From: JBBQER01 sp052148155
GTDB taxonomy: Bacteria; Actinomycetota; Acidimicrobiia; IMCC26256; PALSA-610
Direction of reading: 5' to 3'
NCBI GenBank assembly: GCA_052148155.1
Contig: JBKQIY010000158.1
Location: 1 to 38,476, forward strand
DNA: 38,476 nt
Shown: positions 7,859 through 15,678 of the stretch, one piece after another
Numbering within the stretch: the stretch's first letter is position 1
Layout of the letters: every line of letters starts with the position of its first letter
Notes under the pieces: generated by a model
What the model saw: only the letters and a program-made list of their open reading frames with translations
Told to the model about the DNA's origin: nothing
Database searches by the model: none
Translations under genes and position numbers: made by a program

Positions 7859-9007
7859 TCAATCCACGGGAAGACCGAGATCACGAGCGACGATCAACCG
7901 TTGGATCTCGCTGGTTCCTTCGCCGATCTCGAGGATCTTGGCGTCACGGTAGAAACGGCTGACCGGCGTTTCGTCGATGTAGCCGTAGCCGCCGTGAATC
8001 TGGACTGCGTCGCGAGTCGCGTTGACCGCGATCTCGCTCGAGTACAGCTTGGCCATCGCCGATACCTTCCGGATCGGGAGGCCTCGATCGCGCATGGACG
8101 CGGCCTTGTAGGTGAGATTGCGTGCGTTCTCCACCGCGACTGCCATGTCGGCACACTTGAACGCGATCGATTGGTAACGGCCGATCGGACCACCGAACGC
8201 TTGACGCTGCCGCGCGTAGGAGACGGAGGCGTCGAGACAACCTTGCGCGAGACCGACCGCGAGCGCGGCGATGGCGATGCGGCCCTCGTCGAGAATGCGG
8301 AGAAACGTTTTGAATCCCTCGCCGCGCGTGCCGAGCAGTTGGCCTTCCCGGACGCGACACCCGTCGAACACGAGTTCGTGCGTGTCAGACGCGTGCCATC
8401 CCATCTTGCGGTACGGGGCCATGACCGTGAAACCGGGCGTCCCGGCGTCGACGACAATGTTCGAGATCTCGTTGTCGTTCGTGCGCGCGGTGATCGTCAC
8501 ACACTTCGTGATCGGAGTCCCGGAGTTGGTGATGAACGTCTTCTGACCGTCGATCACCCACTCTCCCGCCGCCTCGTCGAGCACGGCCCGAGTACGGGTT
8601 GCGCCGGCGTCGGAACCGGCTTCGGCTTCGGTCAGCCCGAACGCGCCGAGCACCTCGCCGGCGATCATCGGGACGAGATACTCCTGTTTTTGCGCTTCGG
8701 TACCCGAATAGAAGAACGGCGCCGCGCCCAAGCTGACACCCGCTTCGAGCGTGATCGCCATCGACGCGTCGACCCGGGCCAACTCCTCGATCGCAAGACA
8801 GTACGTCAGGTAGTCGGCGCCGCCACCTCCGTATTCGTGTGGGAATGGAAGCCCGAACAGGCCCAAGCGGCCCATGCTCCGGACAGTGTCGACCGGGAAC
8901 GTGTGATCGCGGTCCCAGTCGGCGGCGTGCGGCGCGATCTCGGCTGTCGCGAAGTCACGTACGACACCGCGAAACTGCTCTTGTTCCGGGCTGAGATCGA
9001 ACTCCAC
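7859..9007 (-). CDS. Acyl-CoA dehydrogenase
   Basis: 382 residues, the usual length for FAD-dependent acyl-CoA dehydrogenases. Signature 1 is present as LTEAEAGSDAG, and signature 2 near the C terminus as AVQIHGGYGYIDE. Glu363 in GEGTSEIQR matches the catalytic base of the short/medium-chain group. The enzyme would form trans-2-enoyl-CoA and pass electrons to ETF. It resembles mycobacterial FadE25, which also lies between the LCP region and birA in M. tuberculosis (from memory). The GTG at 9007 is supported by a TACGGT -10 box six bases before it, giving a leaderless message. It is divergent from pabB only 36 bases away. Chain-length preference cannot be told. Confidence 0.93.
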   Translation of the reverse strand: MEFDLSPEQEQFRGVVRDFATAEIAPHAADWDRDHTFPVDTVRSMGRLGLFGLPFPHEYGGGGADYLTYCLAIEELARVDASMAITLEAGVSLGAAPFFYSGTEAQKQEYLVPMIAGEVLGAFGLTEAEAGSDAGATRTRAVLDEAAGEWVIDGQKTFITNSGTPITKCVTITARTNDNEISNIVVDAGTPGFTVMAPYRKMGWHASDTHELVFDGCRVREGQLLGTRGEGFKTFLRILDEGRIAIAALAVGLAQGCLDASVSYARQRQAFGGPIGRYQSIAFKCADMAVAVENARNLTYKAASMRDRGLPIRKVSAMAKLYSSEIAVNATRDAVQIHGGYGYIDETPVSRFYRDAKILEIGEGTSEIQRLIVARDLGLPVD

Positions 9008-9013
9008 GGTGTG

Positions 9014-9019
9014 ACCGTA
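9014..9019 (-). promoter_or_regulatory. -10 box (TACGGT) for the acyl-CoA dehydrogenase
   Basis: Read on the minus strand, TACGGT is followed by six bases and then GTG 9007, so the transcript would start at or beside the codon. It mirrors an identical hexamer at 9031-9036 that serves the divergent pabB. Confidence 0.5.
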
Positions 9020-9030
9020 CCCGCGTCCAG

Positions 9031-9036
9031 TACGGT
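9031..9036 (+). promoter_or_regulatory. -10 box (TACGGT) for pabB
   Basis: TACGGT is followed by seven bases and then GTG 9044, predicting a leaderless pabB message. This is the main reason for preferring 9044 over the in-frame GTG at 9011, which would sit upstream of the box. No -35 match is apparent. Confidence 0.5.
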
Positions 9037-9043
9037 TTCGCGC

Positions 9044-10324
9044 GTGCGCGCAACCGCGCCGATTCGTCCGGCCTCAGTCCTGCGCCATCTGCCGTCCCGG
9101 CGCGGCTTCGCGGTCGTGCGAGACGGCTCAAGCACCGTCATCGCCAGCGCACCGGACGCCGTGCGGACGGCCAACGGAGCATCGGCGTTCGACGTGCTGC
9201 AAGAAGTCGACGACGGTGGATTCTGGATTGGTTTCTGCGCGTACGATCTCGGGCGCTCGATCGAACGCATTCGCCCGAGCACACCCGACGACCTGCACGT
9301 GCCTGACGTCGCGTTCGCGCGGTACGACGCGCGGCTCGTCATGCACGACGACGGTGAGCTCGAACTGACCGGCGATCGTGCCGGTCGAGGGCGACTCGCG
9401 GCGGCCGTGCGTGCCGCCGAGCGTGACCGGTCCGAGTGGGCAACGCCGATGCTCGGCTCTTGGACGTCAAGCCTCGACCGCGTCGACCACGCGCAGGCGT
9501 GCGCACAGGTACTGGAATTGTTGCGCGCCGGCGAGTGCTATCAGGTGAACGTGACGCGACGGCTGACCGCATCCGGACTGACCGATCCCATTTCGCTGTA
9601 CGACACGCTCGCGTCCGCCAATCCGGCACCGCACTCGAGCCTGTGCACCTTCGGCACCGACGCCGGTGTCGACATCGACGTTGTGTCGGCGTCGCCTGAG
9701 CTGTTCTTTCGCATCGAGCCGTCCGCGGCCGGCCGTCGCATCGAAACCCGACCGATCAAGGGCACCGCGGCCGACATCTCCACCCTGGCGGCGAGCGCCA
9801 AAGATCACGCCGAAAACGTCATGATCGTCGACCTGGCCCGCAACGACCTCGGCCGTGTGTGCGAGTTCGGCTCGGTTCGAGTTCCGCAGCTCTGCGCGAT
9901 CGAGCGTCACCCTGGCCTGTATCACTTGGTCAGCACCGTGACCGGCATGCTGCGCCCCGACGTCGGCCTCGCGGATGTCGTGCGTGCGACGTTTCCACCG
10001 GCGTCGGTCACCGGTGCGCCCAAACCGCGTGTCATGCAGGCGATCGAAGATCTCGAGCCGGTCCGACGAGGCGTCTATTGCGGCGCGGTCGGGTGGGTCG
10101 ACGGCGACGCCGGTCGCGTCGAGCTGTCGGTCGCGATCCGCACGTTCACGATCACGGGCACGCCCCATGACCGGCGGACCCACCTCGGCGTCGGCGGCGG
10201 CATCGTGGCCGACTCGCACCCCGACGACGAGTGGGCCGAAACCGAGCTGAAAGCCGCGCGGCTCCTCGCCGCGGTCGGCAGTACCACGAAGCCGGTCGCG
10301 GCGAGCGGAGCTCCGACGCGGTGA
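9044..10324 (+). CDS. pabB: Aminodeoxychorismate synthase component I
   Basis: About 426 residues of the chorismate-utilising fold. The diagnostic PIKGT motif (Lys239) replaces the PIAGT of anthranilate synthase, and that lysine forms the covalent intermediate in PabB, so folate rather than tryptophan synthesis is indicated. Other family motifs are SASPELFF, MIVDLARNDLGRV, HLVSTVTG, FPPASVTGAPK and GGGIVADSHPDDEW. It makes 4-amino-4-deoxychorismate from chorismate with ammonia from a glutaminase subunit; no pabA lies in this window. The next gene, pabC, overlaps it by four bases (GTGA). The frame is open far upstream antisense to the acyl-CoA dehydrogenase, but family similarity begins only here. 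GTG 9011 is the alternative start. Confidence 0.92.
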   Translation: MRATAPIRPASVLRHLPSRRGFAVVRDGSSTVIASAPDAVRTANGASAFDVLQEVDDGGFWIGFCAYDLGRSIERIRPSTPDDLHVPDVAFARYDARLVMHDDGELELTGDRAGRGRLAAAVRAAERDRSEWATPMLGSWTSSLDRVDHAQACAQVLELLRAGECYQVNVTRRLTASGLTDPISLYDTLASANPAPHSSLCTFGTDAGVDIDVVSASPELFFRIEPSAAGRRIETRPIKGTAADISTLAASAKDHAENVMIVDLARNDLGRVCEFGSVRVPQLCAIERHPGLYHLVSTVTGMLRPDVGLADVVRATFPPASVTGAPKPRVMQAIEDLEPVRRGVYCGAVGWVDGDAGRVELSVAIRTFTITGTPHDRRTHLGVGGGIVADSHPDDEWAETELKAARLLAAVGSTTKPVAASGAPTR

Positions 10325-11157
10325 TCATCTGGATGAATGGCACGCTTACGCCGTTGCAGGACGCGTCCGTGTCGCCTCTCGATCACGGCCTCGTCGTCGG
10401 CGACGGCGTGTTCGAGACGTTGCGCACCTACCGCGGCGTGCCGTTCGCTTGGACACGACATGCCGAACGTTTGCGCACGTCGGCTCAGGGCCTCGGCCTC
10501 GACGCGCCCGACGCCCAGCCGCTACGCGCCGCAGTCGATGATGTCCTCGCGGCCAACGAACTCACCGAAGCGCGGATTCGTATCACGGTCACCGGTGGCC
10601 TCGCGCCGCCGGGGTCGCGGCGGGCGTCGGTGCCCCCGACCGTGATCGTCGTGGCATTCGAGCTCGAACCGGTCGCACCGCAGCTCGACGTGATGATCGT
10701 GCCTTGGACGCGCAACGAACGTGGCGCGCTCGCCGGCCTGAAGACGATCTCGTACGCCGAGAACGTGCGGGCCCTCGCCTACGCTGAAGCGCACGTCGCC
10801 CAGGAGGCCATCTTCGCGAATACGCAAGGCAACCTTTGCGAAGCGACCGGATCGAACGTGTTCCTCACCGTCGGCGGGCAGTGCCTCACCCCGGGCCTGT
10901 CGGCCGGCTGCCTCAACGGTGTGACACGCCAACTGCTGCTCGAGGTCGCGCACCAGCTCGGCGTATCAATCGCGCAAGACGACGTTCCCCTCGACGGGTT
11001 ACGCCACGCCGACGAGGCGTTCGTCTCGTCGACCACCCGCGAGGTGCAACCCATCTCGACGGTCGACGGCGTTGCGCTGCCGATCGTGTCCGGTCCGGTC
11101 ACGCAGCGATTGGCCGCCGGTTTCGCTGAGCTCGTCGAGCGCGACCTCGATCCTTGA
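10321..11157 (+). CDS. pabC: Aminodeoxychorismate lyase, class IV PLP enzyme
   Basis: 278 residues of the fold-type IV aminotransferase family. DHGLVVGDGVFETLRTYRG is the N-terminal signature, Lys141 in LKTISYAENVRAL is the expected Schiff-base lysine, and EATGSNVFL with a later FVSSTTREVQPI matches the cofactor-binding loops. The protein would split aminodeoxychorismate into 4-aminobenzoate and pyruvate. The GTG at 10321 shares bases with the pabB stop (GTGA), so the two are translationally coupled; this adjacency is the reason for choosing lyase over branched-chain or D-amino-acid aminotransferase, which share the fold. Confidence 0.88.
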   Translation: MIIWMNGTLTPLQDASVSPLDHGLVVGDGVFETLRTYRGVPFAWTRHAERLRTSAQGLGLDAPDAQPLRAAVDDVLAANELTEARIRITVTGGLAPPGSRRASVPPTVIVVAFELEPVAPQLDVMIVPWTRNERGALAGLKTISYAENVRALAYAEAHVAQEAIFANTQGNLCEATGSNVFLTVGGQCLTPGLSAGCLNGVTRQLLLEVAHQLGVSIAQDDVPLDGLRHADEAFVSSTTREVQPISTVDGVALPIVSGPVTQRLAAGFAELVERDLDP

Positions 11158-11173
11158 ATCCGACAGCCATACC

Positions 11174-11944
11174 TCAAGCTTTACGGAGATGGATGACGTC
11201 ACCGGCGGTGATGATCTGCTCGGAACCGTCGTCGGTCACGATGACGAGGAAGCCGTCGTCGGTCAGTCGCGACGCGGTCCCGCACACCTGATCGCGCGCC
11301 AGTTCGACGCGCACGCGTCGACCCAACGTGGCCGACCGCGCCGCGGCTGCCGCGACGACCCCGGACATGTCATCGACCTGCGCGTCGAGCGCTCGCAGCC
11401 AGGCGACAAGCAACTCCGACCGGTCCGTTCGGCGGTCGGCGAGCAGATCGACCGAGGTCGCGAGATCCGACAGCTGCGCCGGATACGCGTCGACTCCTAC
11501 GTTCATGCCCATACCGACCACGACGCCTCCCGCGCCGTCGCCCTCGGCGAGGATTCCGGCGAGCTTGCGATCGTCGACCACGACGTCGTTCGGCCACTTG
11601 ACCCAGGCGTCGAACCCGCCGACGCTGCGAACTGCGTCGATCGCCGCGACCGCGGCCGCCAAGGTCACGAGATGCATCTGGTCGGATGGCAGCTGCGGCC
11701 GGAGCAGGACCGATACGAGCAGCGCGGCCCCGGGCCGCGCAGTCCAGCTGCGGCCGTGACGGCCTCGACCGGCGGTCTGCTCGTCGGCCACCGCGACCAC
11801 TCCCGATGCCGCATTTCGCTGTGCCAGCAGGTATCGGTTCGTCGAGTCGATGCAGCTGAACCAGCGGATGTCGCCGAATCGTGTGTCGACGAGCTGGCGG
11901 GCGACGTCGGGCACCGGGCTCCAGGTGGCGGGGGCATCCGGCAT
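11174..11944 (-). CDS. birA: Biotin--[acetyl-CoA-carboxylase] ligase, monofunctional
   Basis: 256 residues with the biotinyl-AMP loop GRGRHGRSW at 59-67 and KWPNDVVVDDRKLAGIL around 116-132, the biotin/ATP site with Lys127. There is no N-terminal helix-turn-helix, so it is a group I ligase that does not act as a biotin-operon repressor. It would attach biotin to the EAMKM lysine of the carboxylase encoded divergently next door. The ATG at 11944 has a TATCCT box seven bases upstream, consistent with a leaderless message; further in-frame upstream sequence lacks family similarity. It converges on pabC with a 16-base gap. Confidence 0.93.
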   Translation of the reverse strand: MPDAPATWSPVPDVARQLVDTRFGDIRWFSCIDSTNRYLLAQRNAASGVVAVADEQTAGRGRHGRSWTARPGAALLVSVLLRPQLPSDQMHLVTLAAAVAAIDAVRSVGGFDAWVKWPNDVVVDDRKLAGILAEGDGAGGVVVGMGMNVGVDAYPAQLSDLATSVDLLADRRTDRSELLVAWLRALDAQVDDMSGVVAAAAARSATLGRRVRVELARDQVCGTASRLTDDGFLVIVTDDGSEQIITAGDVIHLRKA

Positions 11945-11950
11945 CGCCCG

Positions 11951-11957
11951 TAGGATA
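11951..11957. promoter_or_regulatory. Overlapping bidirectional -10 site between birA and the carboxylase gene
   Basis: The seven bases TAGGATA read TAGGAT on the plus strand and TATCCT on the minus strand. The minus-strand box lies seven bases before the birA ATG. The plus-strand box would start a message about 28 bases before the carboxylase TTG, leaving room for a GAAGGG ribosome-binding site. One symmetrical -10 element may thus fire in both directions. Confidence 0.45.
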
Positions 11958-11990
11958 CGGCGCTTCGGAGGCCGGTCGAAGGGCGCAAGG

Positions 11991-13751
11991 TTGCTGCAAA
12001 AGATCCTGATCGCGAACCGCGGAGAGATCGCGATCCGCGTCATGCGGACGTGTCGTGAGCTCGGCGTCGCAACCGTGGCTGTGTACTCCGAGCTCGATCG
12101 CGACGCCGCGCACGTGCGCTACGCCGACGAGGCGTACGCGCTCGGCGGCCAGACCGCGGCCGAGAGTTACCTCAACACCGATGCGATCATCCACGCGATT
12201 GCATTGTCAGGCGCCGATGGCGTACATCCAGGTTACGGCTTTTTCTCCGAAAACGCCGATTTCGCGCGTGCGGTCACCACCGATGGTGTGACGTGGATCG
12301 GTCCGCCGCCCGAAGCGATCGAGATCATGGGCGACAAGATCTCGTCGCGCCTCGCCGCCGCCCGAAGCGACGTGGAAAGCGTGCCGGGCACGACCACGCC
12401 GATCACCGACGCAAGCCAAATCGCCGAGTTCGGGAACACCTACGGATATCCGATCGCGATCAAGGCGGCATTCGGTGGCGGCGGACGCGGCATGAAGGTC
12501 GTCGCCCGGGCTGAAGATGCGGAGTCTGCGTTCGCGTCGGCGGCGCGCGAGGCGCAGGCGTACTTCGGGCGTGCCGAGTGCTACATGGAGCGTTACCTCA
12601 CCCGGCCTCGTCACGTCGAACTCCAGATCTTCATCGATACCCACGGCAACGGTGTGTACGTGAGCGACCGCGATTGTTCGGCGCAGCGCCGGCACCAGAA
12701 ACTGATCGAAGAAGCGCCCGCGCCCGAGATTCCGGCCGACACGCGCCGCGCGATGGGCGAAGCTGCCGTGAAGGTCGCGCTCGGTTGCGGATACGTGAAC
12801 GCGGGCACTGTCGAGATGCTGTTCCAAGACGGCGAGTTTTTCTTCCTCGAGATGAACACGCGCTTACAGGTGGAACATTGTGTGACCGAAGAGGTCACGG
12901 GGCTCGATCTCGTCGCTGAGCAGCTGCACGTCGCGGCTGGAGAGCCGCTCTCGTTCACGCAGGAGTCCGTCGAGCACCGCGGCCATTCGATCGAATGTCG
13001 CATCAATGCCGAGGATCCGTCGCGCAACTTCATGCCGTCACCGGGCACGATCGCACGTCTGCGCCTGCCGTCAGGTCCCGGTGTGCGTTGGGACGGCGGC
13101 TACCACGAGGGCGACACGATTTCGCAGTACTACGACAACCTCATCGGAAAGTTGATCGTGTGGGCACCGGATCGCGACCGCGCCATCGAACGGATGCTCC
13201 GCGCGCTTGACGAGTTCGAGATCGACGGGGTACGCACGACAATCCCCGCGCATCGAGTGCTGCTCGCCCACGACGACTTCCGTGCGGTGCGCCACTCGAC
13301 CAAATGGGTGGAAGACGAAGTCGACTCGTCGCAATTCGCGCCGCCCACGACCGGGCCCGTCGCCGAGCCGGCCGACGACGCTGCGCAGGCACTCGTGGAA
13401 CGTACCGTGCCCGTCGAGGTCGACGGCAAGAGATTCTCGGTACGCGTGTGGCTGCCCCAAGCGCCGCCTGCGGCTGCCGCACCCGTCGGCCGGGCGCGGC
13501 CGAAGCCGATCGCGACGAGCTCCGGTACCGCCAGCGGCGACGGCACCGTGAGCGCGCCGATGCAGGGAACGATCGTGCAGGTCCTGGTCGAGGTGGGCGC
13601 CACCGTGGAGGTCGGCCAGGCAATCCTCGTCCTCGAGGCTATGAAGATGGAAAACCACATCGCCGCAACCCGCGCCGGAACTGTCAGCGAGATCCGGGTC
13701 GCCGCCGGCGATTCGGTCGGCGCCGGCGACGTGATGGCCGTCATCGCCTGA
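11991..13751 (+). CDS. Acyl-CoA carboxylase alpha subunit (biotin carboxylase + biotin carrier domain)
   Basis: 586 residues, the size of actinobacterial AccA3/PccA subunits. The biotin carboxylase N-domain opens with KILIANRGEIAIRV, the ATP-grasp loop FGGGGRGMK is at 161-169, and EMNTRLQVEH carries catalytic residues. After a linker, the C-terminal carrier domain holds EAMKM with Lys552 as the biotin site. The enzyme uses ATP and bicarbonate to carboxylate biotin for transfer to acetyl- or propionyl-CoA by a beta subunit, which is not in this window. TTG 11991 is chosen because the fold begins there and GAAGGG lies seven bases upstream; the frame is open earlier only as birA antisense. The divergent birA probably modifies this protein. 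Confidence 0.93.
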   Translation: MLQKILIANRGEIAIRVMRTCRELGVATVAVYSELDRDAAHVRYADEAYALGGQTAAESYLNTDAIIHAIALSGADGVHPGYGFFSENADFARAVTTDGVTWIGPPPEAIEIMGDKISSRLAAARSDVESVPGTTTPITDASQIAEFGNTYGYPIAIKAAFGGGGRGMKVVARAEDAESAFASAAREAQAYFGRAECYMERYLTRPRHVELQIFIDTHGNGVYVSDRDCSAQRRHQKLIEEAPAPEIPADTRRAMGEAAVKVALGCGYVNAGTVEMLFQDGEFFFLEMNTRLQVEHCVTEEVTGLDLVAEQLHVAAGEPLSFTQESVEHRGHSIECRINAEDPSRNFMPSPGTIARLRLPSGPGVRWDGGYHEGDTISQYYDNLIGKLIVWAPDRDRAIERMLRALDEFEIDGVRTTIPAHRVLLAHDDFRAVRHSTKWVEDEVDSSQFAPPTTGPVAEPADDAAQALVERTVPVEVDGKRFSVRVWLPQAPPAAAAPVGRARPKPIATSSGTASGDGTVSAPMQGTIVQVLVEVGATVEVGQAILVLEAMKMENHIAATRAGTVSEIRVAAGDSVGAGDVMAVIA

Positions 13752-13818
13752 CCGCCGCGGCGCGTCTGCCGCCAACAAATCGTGCGGGTCGGGGACGCAT
13801 CGGTGCCAAGATCGGAGG

Positions 13819-14628
13819 GTGACCAGACCCGTCTTCGTTGTCGACGCATTCGCTGATGGCCCGTTTCGCGGCAATCCGGCCGGGGTCGTGCCCCTCGAAG
13901 CCGGCGACGTGCCCGGCGACGCATGGATGCAGGCCGTCGCGGCCGAGATGAAATACTCCGAGACGGCCTACGTTGTGCCCCGCGGCGACGGCGGCTTCGA
14001 CTTGCGGTGGTTTACGCCTGAGGTCGAGGTCGACCTGTGCGGGCACGCGACGCTGGCCAGCGCGCACGTGCTCTTCGAGACTGAGCGGTTGGCGGTCGAC
14101 GTGCCGGCGGTGTTCCACACTCGCGGCGGAGAGCTCCGAGCGACCCGTGAGTCCGACGGCGCGGTGCAACTCGACTTTCCCACCGCGGTCCCCGAACCCT
14201 GCGACGTGCCCGCCGGTCTCCTCGACGCGCTCGGCGTTGCGAAGGCCGAATCGCTTCGAACGGCGGGCCAGTTCTTCATGCTGGTGGTGCCCGACGCGGC
14301 GACGGTGAGAGACCTGGCGCCCAGCTTCCGCTCGTTGGCAGAGCTTTCCGACGTGCGCGGTGTGTACGTCACCGCCGCGGGCGACGACGGCGTTCACGAC
14401 ATCGTGTCGCGTTGCTTCGCGCCCCGCGTCGGCATCGACGAAGACCCGGTCACCGGATCGATGCATTGCGTGCTCAGCGCCTATTGGTGCGAACGTCTCG
14501 GTAAGCAGGAGTTGCATGCACACCAAGCCTCGGCGCGTGGCGGAACGATGCACGTCCGGCTCGTCGGCGATCGGACGCTGCTTGTCGGACGCGCAGTGAC
14601 CGTGCTGCGCGGCGCCCTGGTGGTCTAG
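13819..14628 (+). CDS. PhzF family protein (isomerase/epimerase fold)
   Basis: 269 residues of the PhzF fold with all family marks: VVDAFADGPFRGNPAGVV at the N terminus, the catalytic-type Glu48 in KYSETAYV, RWFTPEVEVDLCGHATLAS, and DEDPVTGSMHC near the C terminus. PhzF enzymes catalyse isomerisation in phenazine synthesis, but most family members in non-producers have unknown substrates, and no other phenazine gene is present. The GTG at 13819 has CAAGAT six bases upstream (13807-13812), a weak leaderless-type -10. It stands alone, 67 bases after the carboxylase gene and convergent with the epimerase. Confidence 0.88.
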   Translation: MTRPVFVVDAFADGPFRGNPAGVVPLEAGDVPGDAWMQAVAAEMKYSETAYVVPRGDGGFDLRWFTPEVEVDLCGHATLASAHVLFETERLAVDVPAVFHTRGGELRATRESDGAVQLDFPTAVPEPCDVPAGLLDALGVAKAESLRTAGQFFMLVVPDAATVRDLAPSFRSLAELSDVRGVYVTAAGDDGVHDIVSRCFAPRVGIDEDPVTGSMHCVLSAYWCERLGKQELHAHQASARGGTMHVRLVGDRTLLVGRAVTVLRGALVV

Positions 14629-14724
14629 CCAGGCGGACGCTAGACGCTCCCGGTCGAACGACGGCCTCGTCTTCGACGCTTCGTCGCGATCGTGTCGCAC
14701 AAACCAACGAAGTGTGGCGCGTGG

Positions 14725-15675
14725 CTACGTCTGCGCCCGCGCGCGGTGCCAGGCGATCTGGGCGGTGATCCCGTCGCGCAGCGTTACCTTCGGTTCCCAG
14801 TCGAGCAGCGCGCGGGCGCGGTCGATCGCGCCGCCGTTGCGAACCGAGTCGCCTGCCTTCTTCGGCTCCGGCTCGACTGAGACGGAAGCGCCGGCGATCT
14901 CTGCGACGAGCGCGATGAGATCGTTGAGCGTGATTTCGACACCTCCGGCGACGTTCATGTACGTGCCTGGCTCGACGTCGCATTCGGCCGCCGCGAGATT
15001 GGCGGCCACGATGTCGCTGACGTAGGTGAACTCCCGGATCTGTGTTCCGTCGCCGTAGCGCGGGAACGTCGAGCCGTCGACCGCGGCCCGGCACAGGCGG
15101 TGGATCGACATGTCCGGCCGTTGACGCGGACCGAACACGGTGAAATACCTCAGCGAGACGGTACGCACACCCCAGTTCTGGGCGTACAGCCCGCAGAGAT
15201 GCTCGGCCGCGAGCTTGGTGACGCCGTACGGGCTGAACGGTTTGGGGAGATCGGTCTCGGCGGTCGGATAGCGCGGTTGGTTGCCGTATACCGATGACGA
15301 GGATGCGTACACGACCCGCGCGCCGGGACGCGCGTGCTGCACGGCTTCGAGCAGTCGCTGCGTCGCCAAGACGTTGTGCCCGACGTAGTCGGCGAAGCCA
15401 CCTGACCAGGACAGGCGCACACCGGCCTGCCCGGCTTGGTGATAGACGGCATCGACCCCACTGAGGAGGGATTCGATGTCACAGGACCGAAGGTCGGCGT
15501 CGACGAACTCGAACCGTTCGTGAGTACGGGCCGACGACAGGTTGTGCTCTTTGGCTTCGCGATCGTAGTAAGGGGTGAAGCAGTCGACACCGACCACTGA
15601 ATCGCCGCGCGTCAACAGTGTTTCGACGAGGTGGCTCCCGACGAAGCCAGCCGCACCGGTCACGAGCGCGTGCAC
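14725..15675 (-). CDS. NAD-dependent nucleotide-sugar epimerase/dehydratase
   Basis: 316 residues of the extended SDR family. The Rossmann motif is GAAGFVGSHL near residues 7-16, the catalytic Ser/Tyr/Lys are in YASSSSVYG and PYGVTKLAAE, and FTVFGPRQRPDM is the sugar-nucleotide motif. The TPYYDREAKEHNL stretch resembles UDP-glucuronate 4-epimerases more than GalE, but I cannot fix the substrate. The start is GTG 15675, three bases after the LpdA stop, so the two are probably cotranscribed. The other sugar genes of the window (Ugd, galT-like) make a glucuronate/galactose role plausible. Confidence 0.87.
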   Translation of the reverse strand: MHALVTGAAGFVGSHLVETLLTRGDSVVGVDCFTPYYDREAKEHNLSSARTHERFEFVDADLRSCDIESLLSGVDAVYHQAGQAGVRLSWSGGFADYVGHNVLATQRLLEAVQHARPGARVVYASSSSVYGNQPRYPTAETDLPKPFSPYGVTKLAAEHLCGLYAQNWGVRTVSLRYFTVFGPRQRPDMSIHRLCRAAVDGSTFPRYGDGTQIREFTYVSDIVAANLAAAECDVEPGTYMNVAGGVEITLNDLIALVAEIAGASVSVEPEPKKAGDSVRNGGAIDRARALLDWEPKVTLRDGITAQIAWHRARAQT

Positions 15676-15678
15676 GAG

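Noticed and set aside
7473..7862. Minus-strand 129-codon frame overlapping the acyl-CoA dehydrogenase stop as TTGA
   Set aside because: The product is Arg/Thr-rich without motifs or hydrophobic core pattern, so it is more likely chance.
7496..9043. Plus-strand frame continuous with pabB running antisense to the acyl-CoA dehydrogenase
   Set aside because: It is an open frame caused by high GC opposite a clear gene; no PabB similarity before about 9044 and a promoter box sits at 9031-9036.
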